The notes under the pieces were generated by a model. That model searched no databases. It had not been told where the DNA came from and was given only the letters and a program-made list of their open reading frames with translations. A stretch of 64,000 bases of DNA. It comes from CAMFLJ01 sp965279255 (GTDB taxonomy: Bacteria > Actinomycetota > Acidimicrobiia > Acidimicrobiales > Acidimicrobilacustridaceae). The stretch spans positions 2,480,001 to 2,544,000 of the forward strand of contig OZ257146.1 in NCBI GenBank assembly GCA_965279255.1, given 5' to 3'. Shown one piece after another: positions 33,878 through 41,563 of this stretch. The position numbers were made by a program, and so were the translations under genes. The stretch's first letter is position 1. Each line of letters begins with the position of its first letter.

Positions 33878-34471
33878 TCAGGCCGCGGTGCCCGAGGCGG
33901 TCGTGGTGGTGGAGGCGGCGGTGGTCGACGTCGTCGACGCCGAGGTGTTGCTGGTGCCGCCGGCGCCCGAGGAGCCGGTGAGCACCACGACGATGTAGGT
34001 GGTGCCTTCGTAGCCGCCGACCCACACGGTGCCCTCGTAGGAGCCGCCCAGGGTGAGGGTGCCGACGAAGGCGCTGCCGATGCCGGTGCTCTTCGCGTTG
34101 GAGGGCGAGAGGGCGGAGTTGCCGCTGTAGAAGGCGAACGCGTCCTTGGCCGCCTCACTGGTCGAGAAGACCCCGACCTGCACGCCGGATTCGGACTTGG
34201 CGAGCGAGCCGGAGCCGGCGGGCTCGGCGCCGCTCGGCACCGGGAAGGACGACGGCCAGTTCGGCGGCAGCTGCCCGTCGAGGGAGAGGGAGACCTCGCC
34301 TTCGGGCACGCTGACCGAGAAGCTCTTGGGCACGGTGCCGTTGGAGGACTTGGCGGTGGTCGTCGTGGCCGCGCTCGAGTCAGAGGAGCTCGAGCAGGCG
34401 GTGGACACCACCCCGAGTCCGAGGGCGGTGACGACGGTGATGCCGGCGACGAACGTGCGCGAGCGAGCCAT
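33878..34471 (-). CDS. Putative lipoprotein of unknown function
   Basis: 197-aa protein. The signal peptide ends VVSTAC (Cys26) and fits a lipobox, with Ser instead of Leu at -3, so lipidation is likely but not certain. A Ser/Thr linker leads to a compact domain (about 45-165) with PPNWPSSFPVPSGAEPAGSGS, FSTSEAAKDAFAFYSG and an insert of small residues; the PP.WP..FP.P.G motif recurs in actinobacterial envelope lipoproteins. The tail is Ser/Thr/Ala low complexity. GGAGG ribosome site. I recognise no enzymatic motif. Confidence 0.75.
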   Translation of the reverse strand: MARSRTFVAGITVVTALGLGVVSTACSSSSDSSAATTTTAKSSNGTVPKSFSVSVPEGEVSLSLDGQLPPNWPSSFPVPSGAEPAGSGSLAKSESGVQVGVFSTSEAAKDAFAFYSGNSALSPSNAKSTGIGSAFVGTLTLGGSYEGTVWVGGYEGTTYIVVVLTGSSGAGGTSNTSASTTSTTAASTTTTASGTAA

Positions 34472-34566
34472 GGGTGAACCTCCGGGGTGGAACGGGTGCG
34501 AGCCGACCCTATGTCGCCGACCGTGGTGCGGTCGTCACCCCCGGCGGGTGATCCGGGCGGGTCGGG

Positions 34567-35523
34567 TCAGCCGAGACGGGCGGTGAGCCAGGCGTCGAAC
34601 GCCCTGCCCCAGGCCGTGGTGATCCCGCACGGGAACGCCTGGAAGCCGTGGGGCATGTCGGGGGCCACGAACAGCTCGACCTCGTTGCCCGCCGCCGCGT
34701 ACCGGCCGGCGAAGAACAGGGAGTCGTCGAGGAGGTGGTCGGCGGTGCCCACGCTCACGAAGGCGGGGGGCAGGTCGCGCAGGTCGGCGAAGGCGGGAGA
34801 GATCTCCGGTGCCCGGCGCTCGTCGTCGCTGAGCCCCGGCAGGTAGCACTCGCAGAAGTGCTCGATGCCCTCGGGGGTGAGCATGTCGGGGCCGTCGATG
34901 ACCCGGATGCCCCGCTGGCTCGGCGACCGGCCCCAGTCGAGCACGCCGAACACCACGTTGGAGCCGAGCACCTTGTCGAGCGCGCCGGGGACGTCGCGCA
35001 GGCGCAGCAGCACGGCCGCGGTCATGTAGCCCCCGGCGGACTCGCCGCCGAGCACCAGGCGGTCGGTGCCGAACTCGGCCACGCCGTTCTCGAGCAGCCA
35101 CTCGACCACGGCCACGCCGTCGTCGGGGCCGGCCGGGTAGGGGTGCTCGGGGGCCAGCCGGTAGTCGACCGACACCACCACGACCTGGTGGCGGTCGGCG
35201 AGGGCCCGGTTGCCCGGGTCGTTCATGAGCGGCGAGCCCAGCACCATGCCGCCGCCGTGGAAGTGCACGAAGATCGCAAGGGCCTCGCCCTCGGGGCGGA
35301 AGACCCGGCACGGCACGCCGGCCAGGTCGACCTCGACCGCGGTCGGCTCCGGGGCAGGGTAGGTGCGCTCGAAGGCGGCCCGGCTGAACAGGGCCCGCTC
35401 GTGGACGTCGGTGGGCGGCTCGCCCTGCCCGGCGAACATCTCGGCGATCATGCTCATCGCCCCCGCCACGACGGCCCGGGCCTCCGGGCGCATCTCCTCG
35501 ATCTCGTCGCTCCACAGCTTCAT
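34567..35523 (-). CDS. HSL-family alpha/beta-hydrolase (esterase/lipase)
   Basis: 318-aa esterase of the hormone-sensitive lipase family (Abhydrolase_3). Oxyanion HFHGGGMVLGS (HGGG), nucleophile GGESAGGYMTA (GESAG), acid in GTADHLLDD, and His in MPHGFQAF. YRLAPEHPYPAG is the classic family signature. Hydrolyses short- to medium-chain esters, substrate unknown. ATG behind GAGGGGGA. Divergent from the methyltransferase gene. Confidence 0.9.
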   Translation of the reverse strand: MKLWSDEIEEMRPEARAVVAGAMSMIAEMFAGQGEPPTDVHERALFSRAAFERTYPAPEPTAVEVDLAGVPCRVFRPEGEALAIFVHFHGGGMVLGSPLMNDPGNRALADRHQVVVVSVDYRLAPEHPYPAGPDDGVAVVEWLLENGVAEFGTDRLVLGGESAGGYMTAAVLLRLRDVPGALDKVLGSNVVFGVLDWGRSPSQRGIRVIDGPDMLTPEGIEHFCECYLPGLSDDERRAPEISPAFADLRDLPPAFVSVGTADHLLDDSLFFAGRYAAAGNEVELFVAPDMPHGFQAFPCGITTAWGRAFDAWLTARLG

Positions 35524-35592
35524 CGGTCCCCCTCAGGATCGGTCCCCGTGACGGGCGCACCCTAGGCGCCGCCGCCTCGACGAGCAGGCGCC

Positions 35593-35598
35593 TACGCT
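35593..35598 (+). promoter_or_regulatory. -10 element (TACGCT), leaderless start of the methyltransferase gene
   Basis: TACGCT lies 7 nt before the ATG at 35606 with no ribosome site between. Confidence 0.45.
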
Positions 35599-35605
35599 GC
35601 GGCCG

Positions 35606-36244
35606 ATGGGCATCCTCTCCCCGATCACCGACGCCTACCGCCGTGAGGTCGTCCCCCGCTTCATCGACAAGGCGTGCGGGTCGGCGGCCATGAAGCAGGG
35701 CCGCGACGCGGCCGCGGCCGGGCTCTCCGGCGTGGTGGTCGAGATCGGGTTCGGGTCGGGGCTGAACCTGGCGAGCTACCCGCCCGAGGTCACCCTCGTG
35801 CACGCCGTCGAGCCGGCCGAGGTGGGGCGGAAGCTCAGCGCCCCCCGGATCCTCGAGGCACCCTTCCCGGTCGACTACGCCGGGCTGCGGGGCGAGCGGA
35901 TCGAGCTGCCCGACGACTCGTGCGACAGCGCGCTGTGCACCTTCACGCTGTGCACGGTCCCCGGGGTCGAGCAGGCCCTGCTCGAGTTGCGGCGGGTGCT
36001 CAAGCCCGGTGGGCGCTTCCACTTCCTCGAGCACGGCCTCGCACCCGACGAGGGGGTGCAGAAGTGGCAGCGGCGCCTCGAGCCGATGCAGCTCGCCCTC
36101 GCCGACGGCTGCCACCTCACCCGCGACCCGTCGGAGCTGGTCGAGGCCGCCGGCTTCGAGCTCGAGTTCGTCCACCGTGACTACACCAAGGGCCCGAAGC
36201 CGTGGGTGTACATGACGTTGGGTCAGGCCGTGAATCCGGCCTGA
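35606..36244 (+). CDS. Class I SAM-dependent methyltransferase
   Basis: 212-aa methyltransferase. Motif I VVVEIGFGSGLNLASYP, motif II acidic HAVEPAE, motif IV SALCTFTLCTVPG and post-motif LKPGGRFHFLEHGLAPD. It belongs to the Methyltransf_11/UbiE-like group of small soluble enzymes; the substrate is not evident. Convergent with the AlkD-like gene, leaving 6 nt between stops. Leaderless start predicted. Confidence 0.85.
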   Translation: MGILSPITDAYRREVVPRFIDKACGSAAMKQGRDAAAAGLSGVVVEIGFGSGLNLASYPPEVTLVHAVEPAEVGRKLSAPRILEAPFPVDYAGLRGERIELPDDSCDSALCTFTLCTVPGVEQALLELRRVLKPGGRFHFLEHGLAPDEGVQKWQRRLEPMQLALADGCHLTRDPSELVEAAGFELEFVHRDYTKGPKPWVYMTLGQAVNPA

Positions 36245-36250
36245 CCCGCT

Positions 36251-36979
36251 TCAGCGGAGGGCGGCGAGCTCGGCGACCACGTCAGGCGCCAGGCGCTTGC
36301 GGGCCTCGGCCCAGGTGACGGTGCTCATGCGCCCCATGCGGGGACGGCAGAACGCCTCGAGCGAGGCGGGGTCGTCACGGCCGATGTCGCGCAGCACCCA
36401 GCCGATCGACTTGCGGATGAAGAACTCCCGCTCGTCGAGCAGCCGGTCGGCGACGACGGCGAAGGTCTCGAACGGCACCACGCCGGCCCGCACCGGACGG
36501 GAGAGCGAGAGCACCGAGAGGCGCCGCACCCAGAACGAGCCCTCGTCGAGCGACCAGCGTTCGACGTTCGTGGCGGCGACGTCGGGGTGACCGGTGAGGA
36601 TCGTGCCCGCCACGGTGTGGGCGAGGGGGTCGACCAGGGCCCAGGTGCGGGCGTCGCGCACCATGGCCTCGATGGCGGGGAGGTGCTCCGGTGTGAGCCG
36701 CGCCGCGACGGCGACCCAGAGCTCGACCGCTGAGCGACGGTCCTCGAACACCTCCGACGGCCACAGCGCGGCCGCCACGGCGAGCACGTGGTCGAGATCG
36801 GGGCGCGTGTCCCGCAACCACCCCGTCACCAGCTTCCGCCCCGGCGCCATCGCCACCCCGAGGTGGTCGTAGTGGTTCTTCAGGTAGGCGCGCTCGCCCT
36901 CGGCCCGTTCGGGGTCGGCCATCGCCACCAACCCCTGGTGGATGGCCTCGGCGTCGCGACCGGCCGCGGTCGAGGGCAC
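36251..36979 (-). CDS. AlkD-like DNA alkylation repair protein
   Basis: 242-aa HEAT-repeat protein of the DNA_alkylation family (AlkC/AlkD superfamily), which excises or recognises alkylated bases by wrapping the DNA. Typical motifs: RAYLKNHYDHLGVAMAP, PSEVFEDRRSAVELW, ARTWALVDPLAHTVAG (with the Trp/Asp pair of the AlkD catalytic region), SFWVRRLSVLSL and FFIRKSIGWVLRDIGR. Starts with GTG at 36979, only 4 nt after the stop of the AlkB-like gene, so both are in one operon. Confidence 0.85.
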   Translation of the reverse strand: MPSTAAGRDAEAIHQGLVAMADPERAEGERAYLKNHYDHLGVAMAPGRKLVTGWLRDTRPDLDHVLAVAAALWPSEVFEDRRSAVELWVAVAARLTPEHLPAIEAMVRDARTWALVDPLAHTVAGTILTGHPDVAATNVERWSLDEGSFWVRRLSVLSLSRPVRAGVVPFETFAVVADRLLDEREFFIRKSIGWVLRDIGRDDPASLEAFCRPRMGRMSTVTWAEARKRLAPDVVAELAALR

Positions 36980-36983
36980 CTCG

Positions 36984-37649
36984 TCAGCCCTGGCCGTAGT
37001 TGCGGGGCGACCGGTAGGAGCCGCCGCGCTCCATGCGTCCGAGCTTGGAGGTCCAGCGCCACTGCACCGAGATGCGGCCCCCGACCCCGCCGGGCACCTG
37101 CGGCACGCTGTGCTCCCACCCGGCCTGGCAACCGCCGCCCATCACCAGCAGGTCACCGTGGCCCGGCAGCAGGCGGTGGGTCGCCCCCTTGTCGGCGGCC
37201 TCGTGGGCGTACCGGTTCGAGCGCGGCCGGATCAGGAACGGCCGGCGGTCGCCGAGCACGAGCAGGGCGATGACGGTGTCGTCGAGCCAGCGCATGTCGC
37301 GGTCGCGGTGGAAGGCCACCATGTCGCGGCCGTCGCGGTAGAGGGCGAGGGCGGCCGCGCCGAAGCGGACGTCGTAGCGGTGCTGGATGGCGCGGTGGGC
37401 GTCGACCAGGACCGGGTGGGGCGCGGTCGTGGGGGTGAACGACGAGCCCAACCGGGGCTCGTCGACCCAGTGGTCGTAGCGGTACACCCGCCCCTGCCGG
37501 AACGGCACCGTGGCCGCCAGGTGCTCGTACAGCTCGTCGGCCCCGGCGAGCCAGCCCGGCCACAGGTCGACCCACGAGCGGTCGTCGAGCCAGGTGCGCT
37601 CCACCTCGACCCCGGGGGTCAGCTCGACCGTCGACGCCGCCTCTGCCAC
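36984..37649 (-). CDS. AlkB-like Fe(II)/2-oxoglutarate dioxygenase (DNA repair)
   Basis: 221-aa AlkB-family dioxygenase. The iron triad is in FHRDRDMRW (HxD) and WEHSVPQ (second His). The 2-oxoglutarate-binding Arg pair is in RISVQWRW, close to the C-terminus. Also typical are FGAAALALYRDGRDMVAF and GDLLVMGGGCQAGWEHS. It removes alkyl groups from DNA bases oxidatively, releasing formaldehyde. The GTG at 37649 was chosen as the only in-frame start near the domain edge; it has no good ribosome site, so the start is uncertain. First gene of an operon with the AlkD-like gene. No Ada-type regulator is nearby. Confidence 0.85.
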   Translation of the reverse strand: MAEAASTVELTPGVEVERTWLDDRSWVDLWPGWLAGADELYEHLAATVPFRQGRVYRYDHWVDEPRLGSSFTPTTAPHPVLVDAHRAIQHRYDVRFGAAALALYRDGRDMVAFHRDRDMRWLDDTVIALLVLGDRRPFLIRPRSNRYAHEAADKGATHRLLPGHGDLLVMGGGCQAGWEHSVPQVPGGVGGRISVQWRWTSKLGRMERGGSYRSPRNYGQG

Positions 37650-37706
37650 AGGGGCGAGGGTACCGGCGCCGAGCGAGGCCGCGCTCGTGCATGGCGGCCG
37701 GTCCTG

Positions 37707-37722
37707 ATACCCTAGGGGGTAT
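37707..37722 (+). promoter_or_regulatory. CsoR/RcnR-type operator ATACCC-N4-GGGTAT
   Basis: A 16-bp inverted repeat with perfect 6-bp arms, spanning the ribosome site (AGGGGG) and start codon of the Cys-rich small protein gene. It matches the known operator form of the CsoR family of metal-sensing repressors (ATACCC..GGGTAT). Confidence 0.55.
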
Positions 37723-37936
37723 GTGCAGACGAGTGACGTGCAAGACCTGTGGCAAGCCCGGCTGGGCCGGGTGCGGCGCCCACGTGGACGCGGTGCTGGG
37801 TGACGTCCCCGAGAAGGATCGCTGCCACTGCGCCGAGGACAAGGCGTCGGCCAAGGCCGCCGCCAAGGCGGCGAAGGGCTCCGGCGTGGCGACCGCCACC
37901 AGGCCCTCGCTGCGCCAGCGCCTCTTCGGCGGTTGA
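37721..37936 (+). CDS. Small Cys-rich (zinc-ribbon-like) protein
   Basis: 71-aa protein. The N-terminus carries six Cys and two His in 37 residues (Cys2, 7, 10, 18, 35, 37; His21, 36; pattern CRxVTCxTCGKPxWAGCGxHV and RCHC), clearly a metal-binding or zinc-ribbon-like fold of a conserved but uncharacterised family. The tail is Lys/Ala-rich. ATG 37721 has an AGGGGG site that forms one arm of the CsoR-like operator; a start 30 nt upstream would add a non-conserved extension. Metal sequestration or delivery is an inference. Confidence 0.75.
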   Translation: MCRRVTCKTCGKPGWAGCGAHVDAVLGDVPEKDRCHCAEDKASAKAAAKAAKGSGVATATRPSLRQRLFGG

Positions 37937-38035
37937 GCCGTCGCAGGCTCAGCCGTCGGGCGATCCTGACTCCCCGCTGAACACCGACCGACGCGGTCAC
38001 ACCACGTCGAGGGGCCGAGCGGGGATACTTCCCCG

Positions 38036-38725
38036 GTGCGAGTGCTGGTGGTGGAGGACGAGGCCGGGGTCGCCCTCGGGGTGCGCAGCGCCCTCGAGGC
38101 CGAGGGCTTCGCCGTCGACGTCGCCGCCGACGGCCACGACGGCTGGGTCGCCGCGCAGTCCGGCAGCTACGACGCCATCGTCCTCGACCTGATGCTGCCG
38201 ACGATGAACGGCTACAAGGTCTGCGCCGCCATCCGCGCCGCCGGCGACTGGACCCCGATCCTCATGCTCACGGCCAAGACCGGCGACTACGACATCGCCG
38301 AGGGGCTCGAGACCGGCGCCGACGACTACCTCACCAAGCCGTTCTCCACCGTGGTGCTGGTCGCCCGGGTCAAGGCCCTGGTGCGCCGCCCCCGGGCCGC
38401 GGGTGGCACCCCCGCCCACACCGCCGGCGACCTCCGCCTCGACCCCTACGCCCACCGCTGCTGGCGGGGCGACGCCGAGGTCGAGCTGACGGCCCGGGAG
38501 ATGGACGTCCTGGCCCACCTCATGTCCCGGCAGGGCGACGTGGTCTCGAAGGTGCAGCTGCTCGACAACGTCTGGGGCGAGGAGTTCGAGGGCGACCCCA
38601 ACATCGTCGAGGTCTACGTCGGCCGCCTGCGCCGCAAGGTCGACGACGCCTTCGGCCGCCACAGCATCGAGACCGTCCGGGGCGTGGGGTACCGCCTGCG
38701 GGCCGACGACGGCGGCCCCGCATGA
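38036..38725 (+). CDS. OmpR/PhoB-family response regulator
   Basis: 229-aa response regulator. Receiver domain with acidic pair VVEDEAG (Glu7-Asp8), phosphoacceptor Asp51 in VLDLMLP, and conserved Lys in YLTKPF. The C-terminal winged helix reads AREMDVLAHLMSRQGDVVSKVQLLDNVWGEEFEGDPNIVEVYVGRLRRKVD, the PhoB signature. Starts with GTG; a GATACT element 6 nt before it hints at a leaderless message. The stop overlaps the kinase start (ATGA), so kinase and regulator are a cognate pair. The stimulus is unknown. Confidence 0.92.
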   Translation: MRVLVVEDEAGVALGVRSALEAEGFAVDVAADGHDGWVAAQSGSYDAIVLDLMLPTMNGYKVCAAIRAAGDWTPILMLTAKTGDYDIAEGLETGADDYLTKPFSTVVLVARVKALVRRPRAAGGTPAHTAGDLRLDPYAHRCWRGDAEVELTAREMDVLAHLMSRQGDVVSKVQLLDNVWGEEFEGDPNIVEVYVGRLRRKVDDAFGRHSIETVRGVGYRLRADDGGPA

Positions 38726-40080
38726 CCCGCTGGTCGATCCGGGCCCGGGTCACCGCCGTGGCCACCGTGGCCGTCGCCCTGGTGCTCGTGCTCACCGGCA
38801 TCGTGCTGGTGCACGCCCTGCGGACGGGGTTGACCAACCGCATCGACCGTCAGCTGCGCGCCGACTCCGAGGCCGCCGCACTGCGCAACATCGAGGCCGA
38901 TCCCGCCCGCATCCCCGTGTCGGCCGGGGGCAGCCGCATCCTGCAGGTCGTCGACACCGAGGGCACCGTGCTGTGGTCGAGCCCCGCCGCCGGTGGCGAG
39001 GGCGCCAGCCCCATCCTCTCCCCTCCCCTGCCGTTCGCCGCCGGCTCCGGCACCCACCTGCTCTCGGTGGACGACCCCGCCCTCGGCGAGCTGCGGGTGC
39101 TGGCCGTCCCCCGCGGGGCCGACGACCAGTACTGGTTGCTGATCGCCCGTTCCGAGGAGCTCGGCAACACCGCCGGGCGGGCCGTGCTGCGGGCCGTGTT
39201 CGTGCTCGTCCCGCTGCTCACCCTCGGCGTCGGCCTCCTCGTCTGGTTCGGCGTGGGCCGGGCCCTGCGACCGGTCGAGTCCATCCGCAGCTCGGTCGGC
39301 GACATCACCGAGCACCACCTCTCCACCCGGGTGCCCGTGCCCGCCACCGGTGACGAGGTCGCCCGGCTGGCCGTGACCATGAACGAGATGCTCGACCGCC
39401 TCGACGCCGCCGCCGGCCGGGAGCGCCAGCTCGTCGCCGACGCCAGCCACGAGCTGCGCAGCCCCCTCGCCTCGGTGCGGGCCCTGCTCGAGACCCGCGC
39501 CAGCGCCGCCGACCCCGCCGCCCACGACGCGGAGGCCATGGCCGCGGTCATCCGCCTCCAGGCCCTGGTCGAGCAGCTCCTGGTGCTGGCCTCGCAGGAC
39601 GCGGCGGTGCCGCCACCCACCCGCGCCGTCGACCTCGACGACCTGGTGATGGAGCGGGCCTCGGCCCTACGGGCCACCACGCAGCTCACCGTCGACACCT
39701 CACTGGTCAGCGGCGGCCAGGTCCGCGGCAGCGAGGAGGATCTGCGGAGGCTGGTCGACAACCTGGCCGCCAACGCCGGCCGCCACGCCCGCCACACCGT
39801 CCGCTTCCGGGTGGGTGAGGCGCCGGGCTGGGTGCAGCTGGTCGTGTCCGACGACGGCCCCGGCATCCCCGAGGCCGACCGCCAGAGGGTGTTCGAGCGC
39901 TTCGCCCGCCTCGACGAGGCGCGTGACCGCGATCGGGCCGGAGCGGGCCTCGGGCTGTCGATCGTCGCCGGGGTCGTGGCCCGCCACGAGGGCACGGTCG
40001 CGGTCGATGCCGACCCGGACCTCGGAGGCGCCCGGTTCGTCGTCAACCTCCCCACGGCGACGCCCGACCCGCTGCCCTAG
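38722..40080 (+). CDS. Membrane sensor histidine kinase
   Basis: 452-aa HK of the HisKA class. Two membrane helices (about 11-33 and 162-184) bracket an extracellular domain of about 130 residues; a HAMP region follows (PVESIRSSVGDITEHHLSTRVPV). The dimerisation/phosphoacceptor helix is DASHELRSPLASVRALL (His243). ATP-binding motifs follow: N box DNLAANAGRHA, G1 VSDDGPGIPEADR, and G2 DRAGAGLGLSIVAGVV. It transfers phosphate to the regulator encoded directly upstream. The sensor domain does not resemble a family I can name. Confidence 0.92.
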   Translation: MTRWSIRARVTAVATVAVALVLVLTGIVLVHALRTGLTNRIDRQLRADSEAAALRNIEADPARIPVSAGGSRILQVVDTEGTVLWSSPAAGGEGASPILSPPLPFAAGSGTHLLSVDDPALGELRVLAVPRGADDQYWLLIARSEELGNTAGRAVLRAVFVLVPLLTLGVGLLVWFGVGRALRPVESIRSSVGDITEHHLSTRVPVPATGDEVARLAVTMNEMLDRLDAAAGRERQLVADASHELRSPLASVRALLETRASAADPAAHDAEAMAAVIRLQALVEQLLVLASQDAAVPPPTRAVDLDDLVMERASALRATTQLTVDTSLVSGGQVRGSEEDLRRLVDNLAANAGRHARHTVRFRVGEAPGWVQLVVSDDGPGIPEADRQRVFERFARLDEARDRDRAGAGLGLSIVAGVVARHEGTVAVDADPDLGGARFVVNLPTATPDPLP

Positions 40081-40083
40081 GGT
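40078..40083 (+). promoter_or_regulatory. -10 element (TAGGGT), leaderless start of the hydrolase gene
   Basis: TAGGGT overlaps the kinase stop codon and lies 6 nt before the ATG at 40090. Confidence 0.4.
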
Positions 40084-40089
40084 CCCGGC

Positions 40090-40758
40090 ATGGCCACCAT
40101 CGTCCTCGTCCACGGCGCCTTCCACGGCGGCTGGTGCTGGGAGCCGCTGCTCCCCGAGCTCGCCGCCCGCGGCGTCGACGCCGTCACCGTCGACCTCCCC
40201 CTCACCACCCTGAACGACGACGCCGCGGCGATCGTCGCCGTGCTCGACACGCTCGACGGGCCCGTCACCCTGCTGGGGCACTCCTACGGCGGCGCCCCGA
40301 TCACCGTCGCCGGCAACCACCCGGCCGTCGAGCGGCTCGTGTACCTCACGGCGATGGCCCCCGACGACGGCCAGAACGCGACCGGCACCGACGTGCAGAT
40401 CGGCGACGACTTCATGAGCGCCTTCCGCCTGGCCGACAATGGCCTGCCCGAGGTCGACCCGGCCCGCGCCCCCGCCATCTTCTTCCCCGACGTCGACCCC
40501 GACACCGCCGCCGCGTTCGCGGCCAGGCTGCGGCCGGGCAACACCGGCGGCGCCGACCTGGTCGAGCGGGCGGCGTGGCACGACAAGCCCACGAGCTACA
40601 TCGTCTGTGACGCCGACCCGATCCTGCTGCCCGAGGGCCAGCGGGCGATCGCCGAGCGCATCGGTGCCACCACCTACGAGATCGCCGGCGACCACTCGCC
40701 GTTCCTCGCCCGGCCGGCCGAGCTGGCCGACCTGCTGGCCCCCATCGTCACCGCCTGA
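40090..40758 (+). CDS. Alpha/beta-hydrolase, EstC/hydroxynitrile-lyase-like
   Basis: 222-aa hydrolase of the small single-domain alpha/beta group (salicylate esterase/hydroxynitrile lyase-like). Motifs: VLVHGAFHGGWCWEPLLPEL, nucleophile GHSYGG, acid in VCDADPILLPEGQ, His in AGDHSPFLARP. These enzymes cleave small esters or cyanohydrins. Starts 9 nt after the sensor kinase stop; the TAGGGT element suggests it also has its own promoter. Confidence 0.85.
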   Translation: MATIVLVHGAFHGGWCWEPLLPELAARGVDAVTVDLPLTTLNDDAAAIVAVLDTLDGPVTLLGHSYGGAPITVAGNHPAVERLVYLTAMAPDDGQNATGTDVQIGDDFMSAFRLADNGLPEVDPARAPAIFFPDVDPDTAAAFAARLRPGNTGGADLVERAAWHDKPTSYIVCDADPILLPEGQRAIAERIGATTYEIAGDHSPFLARPAELADLLAPIVTA

Positions 40759-40882
40759 GCGACCCCGGCGATGGGCCGTCCGCATCACCGTGCTCAAGGA
40801 TGGTGAGCCGCCTACCGAAACCCTCCCGTCGGCGATCGTCGCCGCCTGATGGCCCGAGCCATCGTTCCGGAGGGAGACCATC

Positions 40883-41443
40883 GTGCGCAGGTCCATGCTC
40901 ATCGCCGCCGTCGGACTGACCGCGGTCGTCGGCCTCGCCGGCTGCGGCAGCTCGAAGAGCTCCGAGGCATCGGCGGGGACCACGACGACGACGGCCGCCG
41001 TCACCGTGGCCACCTTCACCCAGCAGGCCGAGGCGGCCTGCACCTCGTTCGGCAACCAGATGGACGAGATGATGACCCAGGCGGTGAAGGACGGCAGCGA
41101 CATGTCGACCGCCTCGGGAGAGCTCGCGTTCATCACCAAGGGCAATGACATGCTGACCCAGCTCATCAGCGAGCTGAAGGCCATCCCCCAGCCGGCCGAG
41201 CTCTCCAGCCAGCTCCAGTCGATCTACGGCCAGCTCGACCAGCTCGAGTCGCTGACCGCGCAGAGCATCACCGCCCTCCAGCAGGGGCAGGCCGCGCAGT
41301 TCAACAGCCTCTCGGACCAGTCCGACCCCATCGGTGACTCGGTGAACCAGGCGTTCGACGCCATCGGCCTGAAGAGCTGCGGCAGCGGCGCCCTCGGCGG
41401 CTCCGGCTCCGGCTCCGGCTCCACCACCACCACCGCCGGCTGA
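40883..41443 (+). CDS. Predicted lipoprotein with helical domain
   Basis: 186-aa lipoprotein. Signal peptide with lipobox LAGC (Cys23) and a Thr/Ser linker. A helical domain follows (about 45-170) with FTQQAEAACTSFGNQMDEMM and IYGQLDQLESLTAQSITALQQGQ. Two further Cys (in AACTSF and KSCGSG) could form a disulfide. Gly/Ser/Thr tail. GTG start behind GGAGGGA. Unknown function; the pattern of lone helical lipoproteins is common in actinobacteria. The gene ends before a strong bidirectional hairpin. Confidence 0.75.
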   Translation: MRRSMLIAAVGLTAVVGLAGCGSSKSSEASAGTTTTTAAVTVATFTQQAEAACTSFGNQMDEMMTQAVKDGSDMSTASGELAFITKGNDMLTQLISELKAIPQPAELSSQLQSIYGQLDQLESLTAQSITALQQGQAAQFNSLSDQSDPIGDSVNQAFDAIGLKSCGSGALGGSGSGSGSTTTTAG

Positions 41444-41472
41444 GCCGGCGATCGGCACGCCCGGTGACGCGG

Positions 41473-41503
41473 CGAGGCCCGGGCCTGTTGGGCCCGGGCC
41501 TCG
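41473..41503. terminator. 13-bp hairpin between convergent lipoprotein and nrdJ genes
   Basis: Stem 41473-41485 pairs perfectly with 41491-41503 around TGTTG. It lies 30 nt past the lipoprotein stop and 61 nt past the minus-strand nrdJ stop. Confidence 0.85.
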
Positions 41504-41563
41504 TCGTTCACTTCCCGATGGCCGCGCGTCGTTGCACGGGCCCCGGGGGCGCTGGACCTGCTG

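Noticed and set aside
34535..34551. Terminator for the HSL esterase gene
   Set aside because: Only a 6-bp stem with a GC-rich loop; such hairpins are frequent by chance at this base composition.
37691..37720. Upstream ATG for the Cys-rich protein
   Set aside because: The extra ten residues lack conservation-like features, while the ATG at 37721 has its own AGGGGG site and gives the conserved MCRxVTC beginning.
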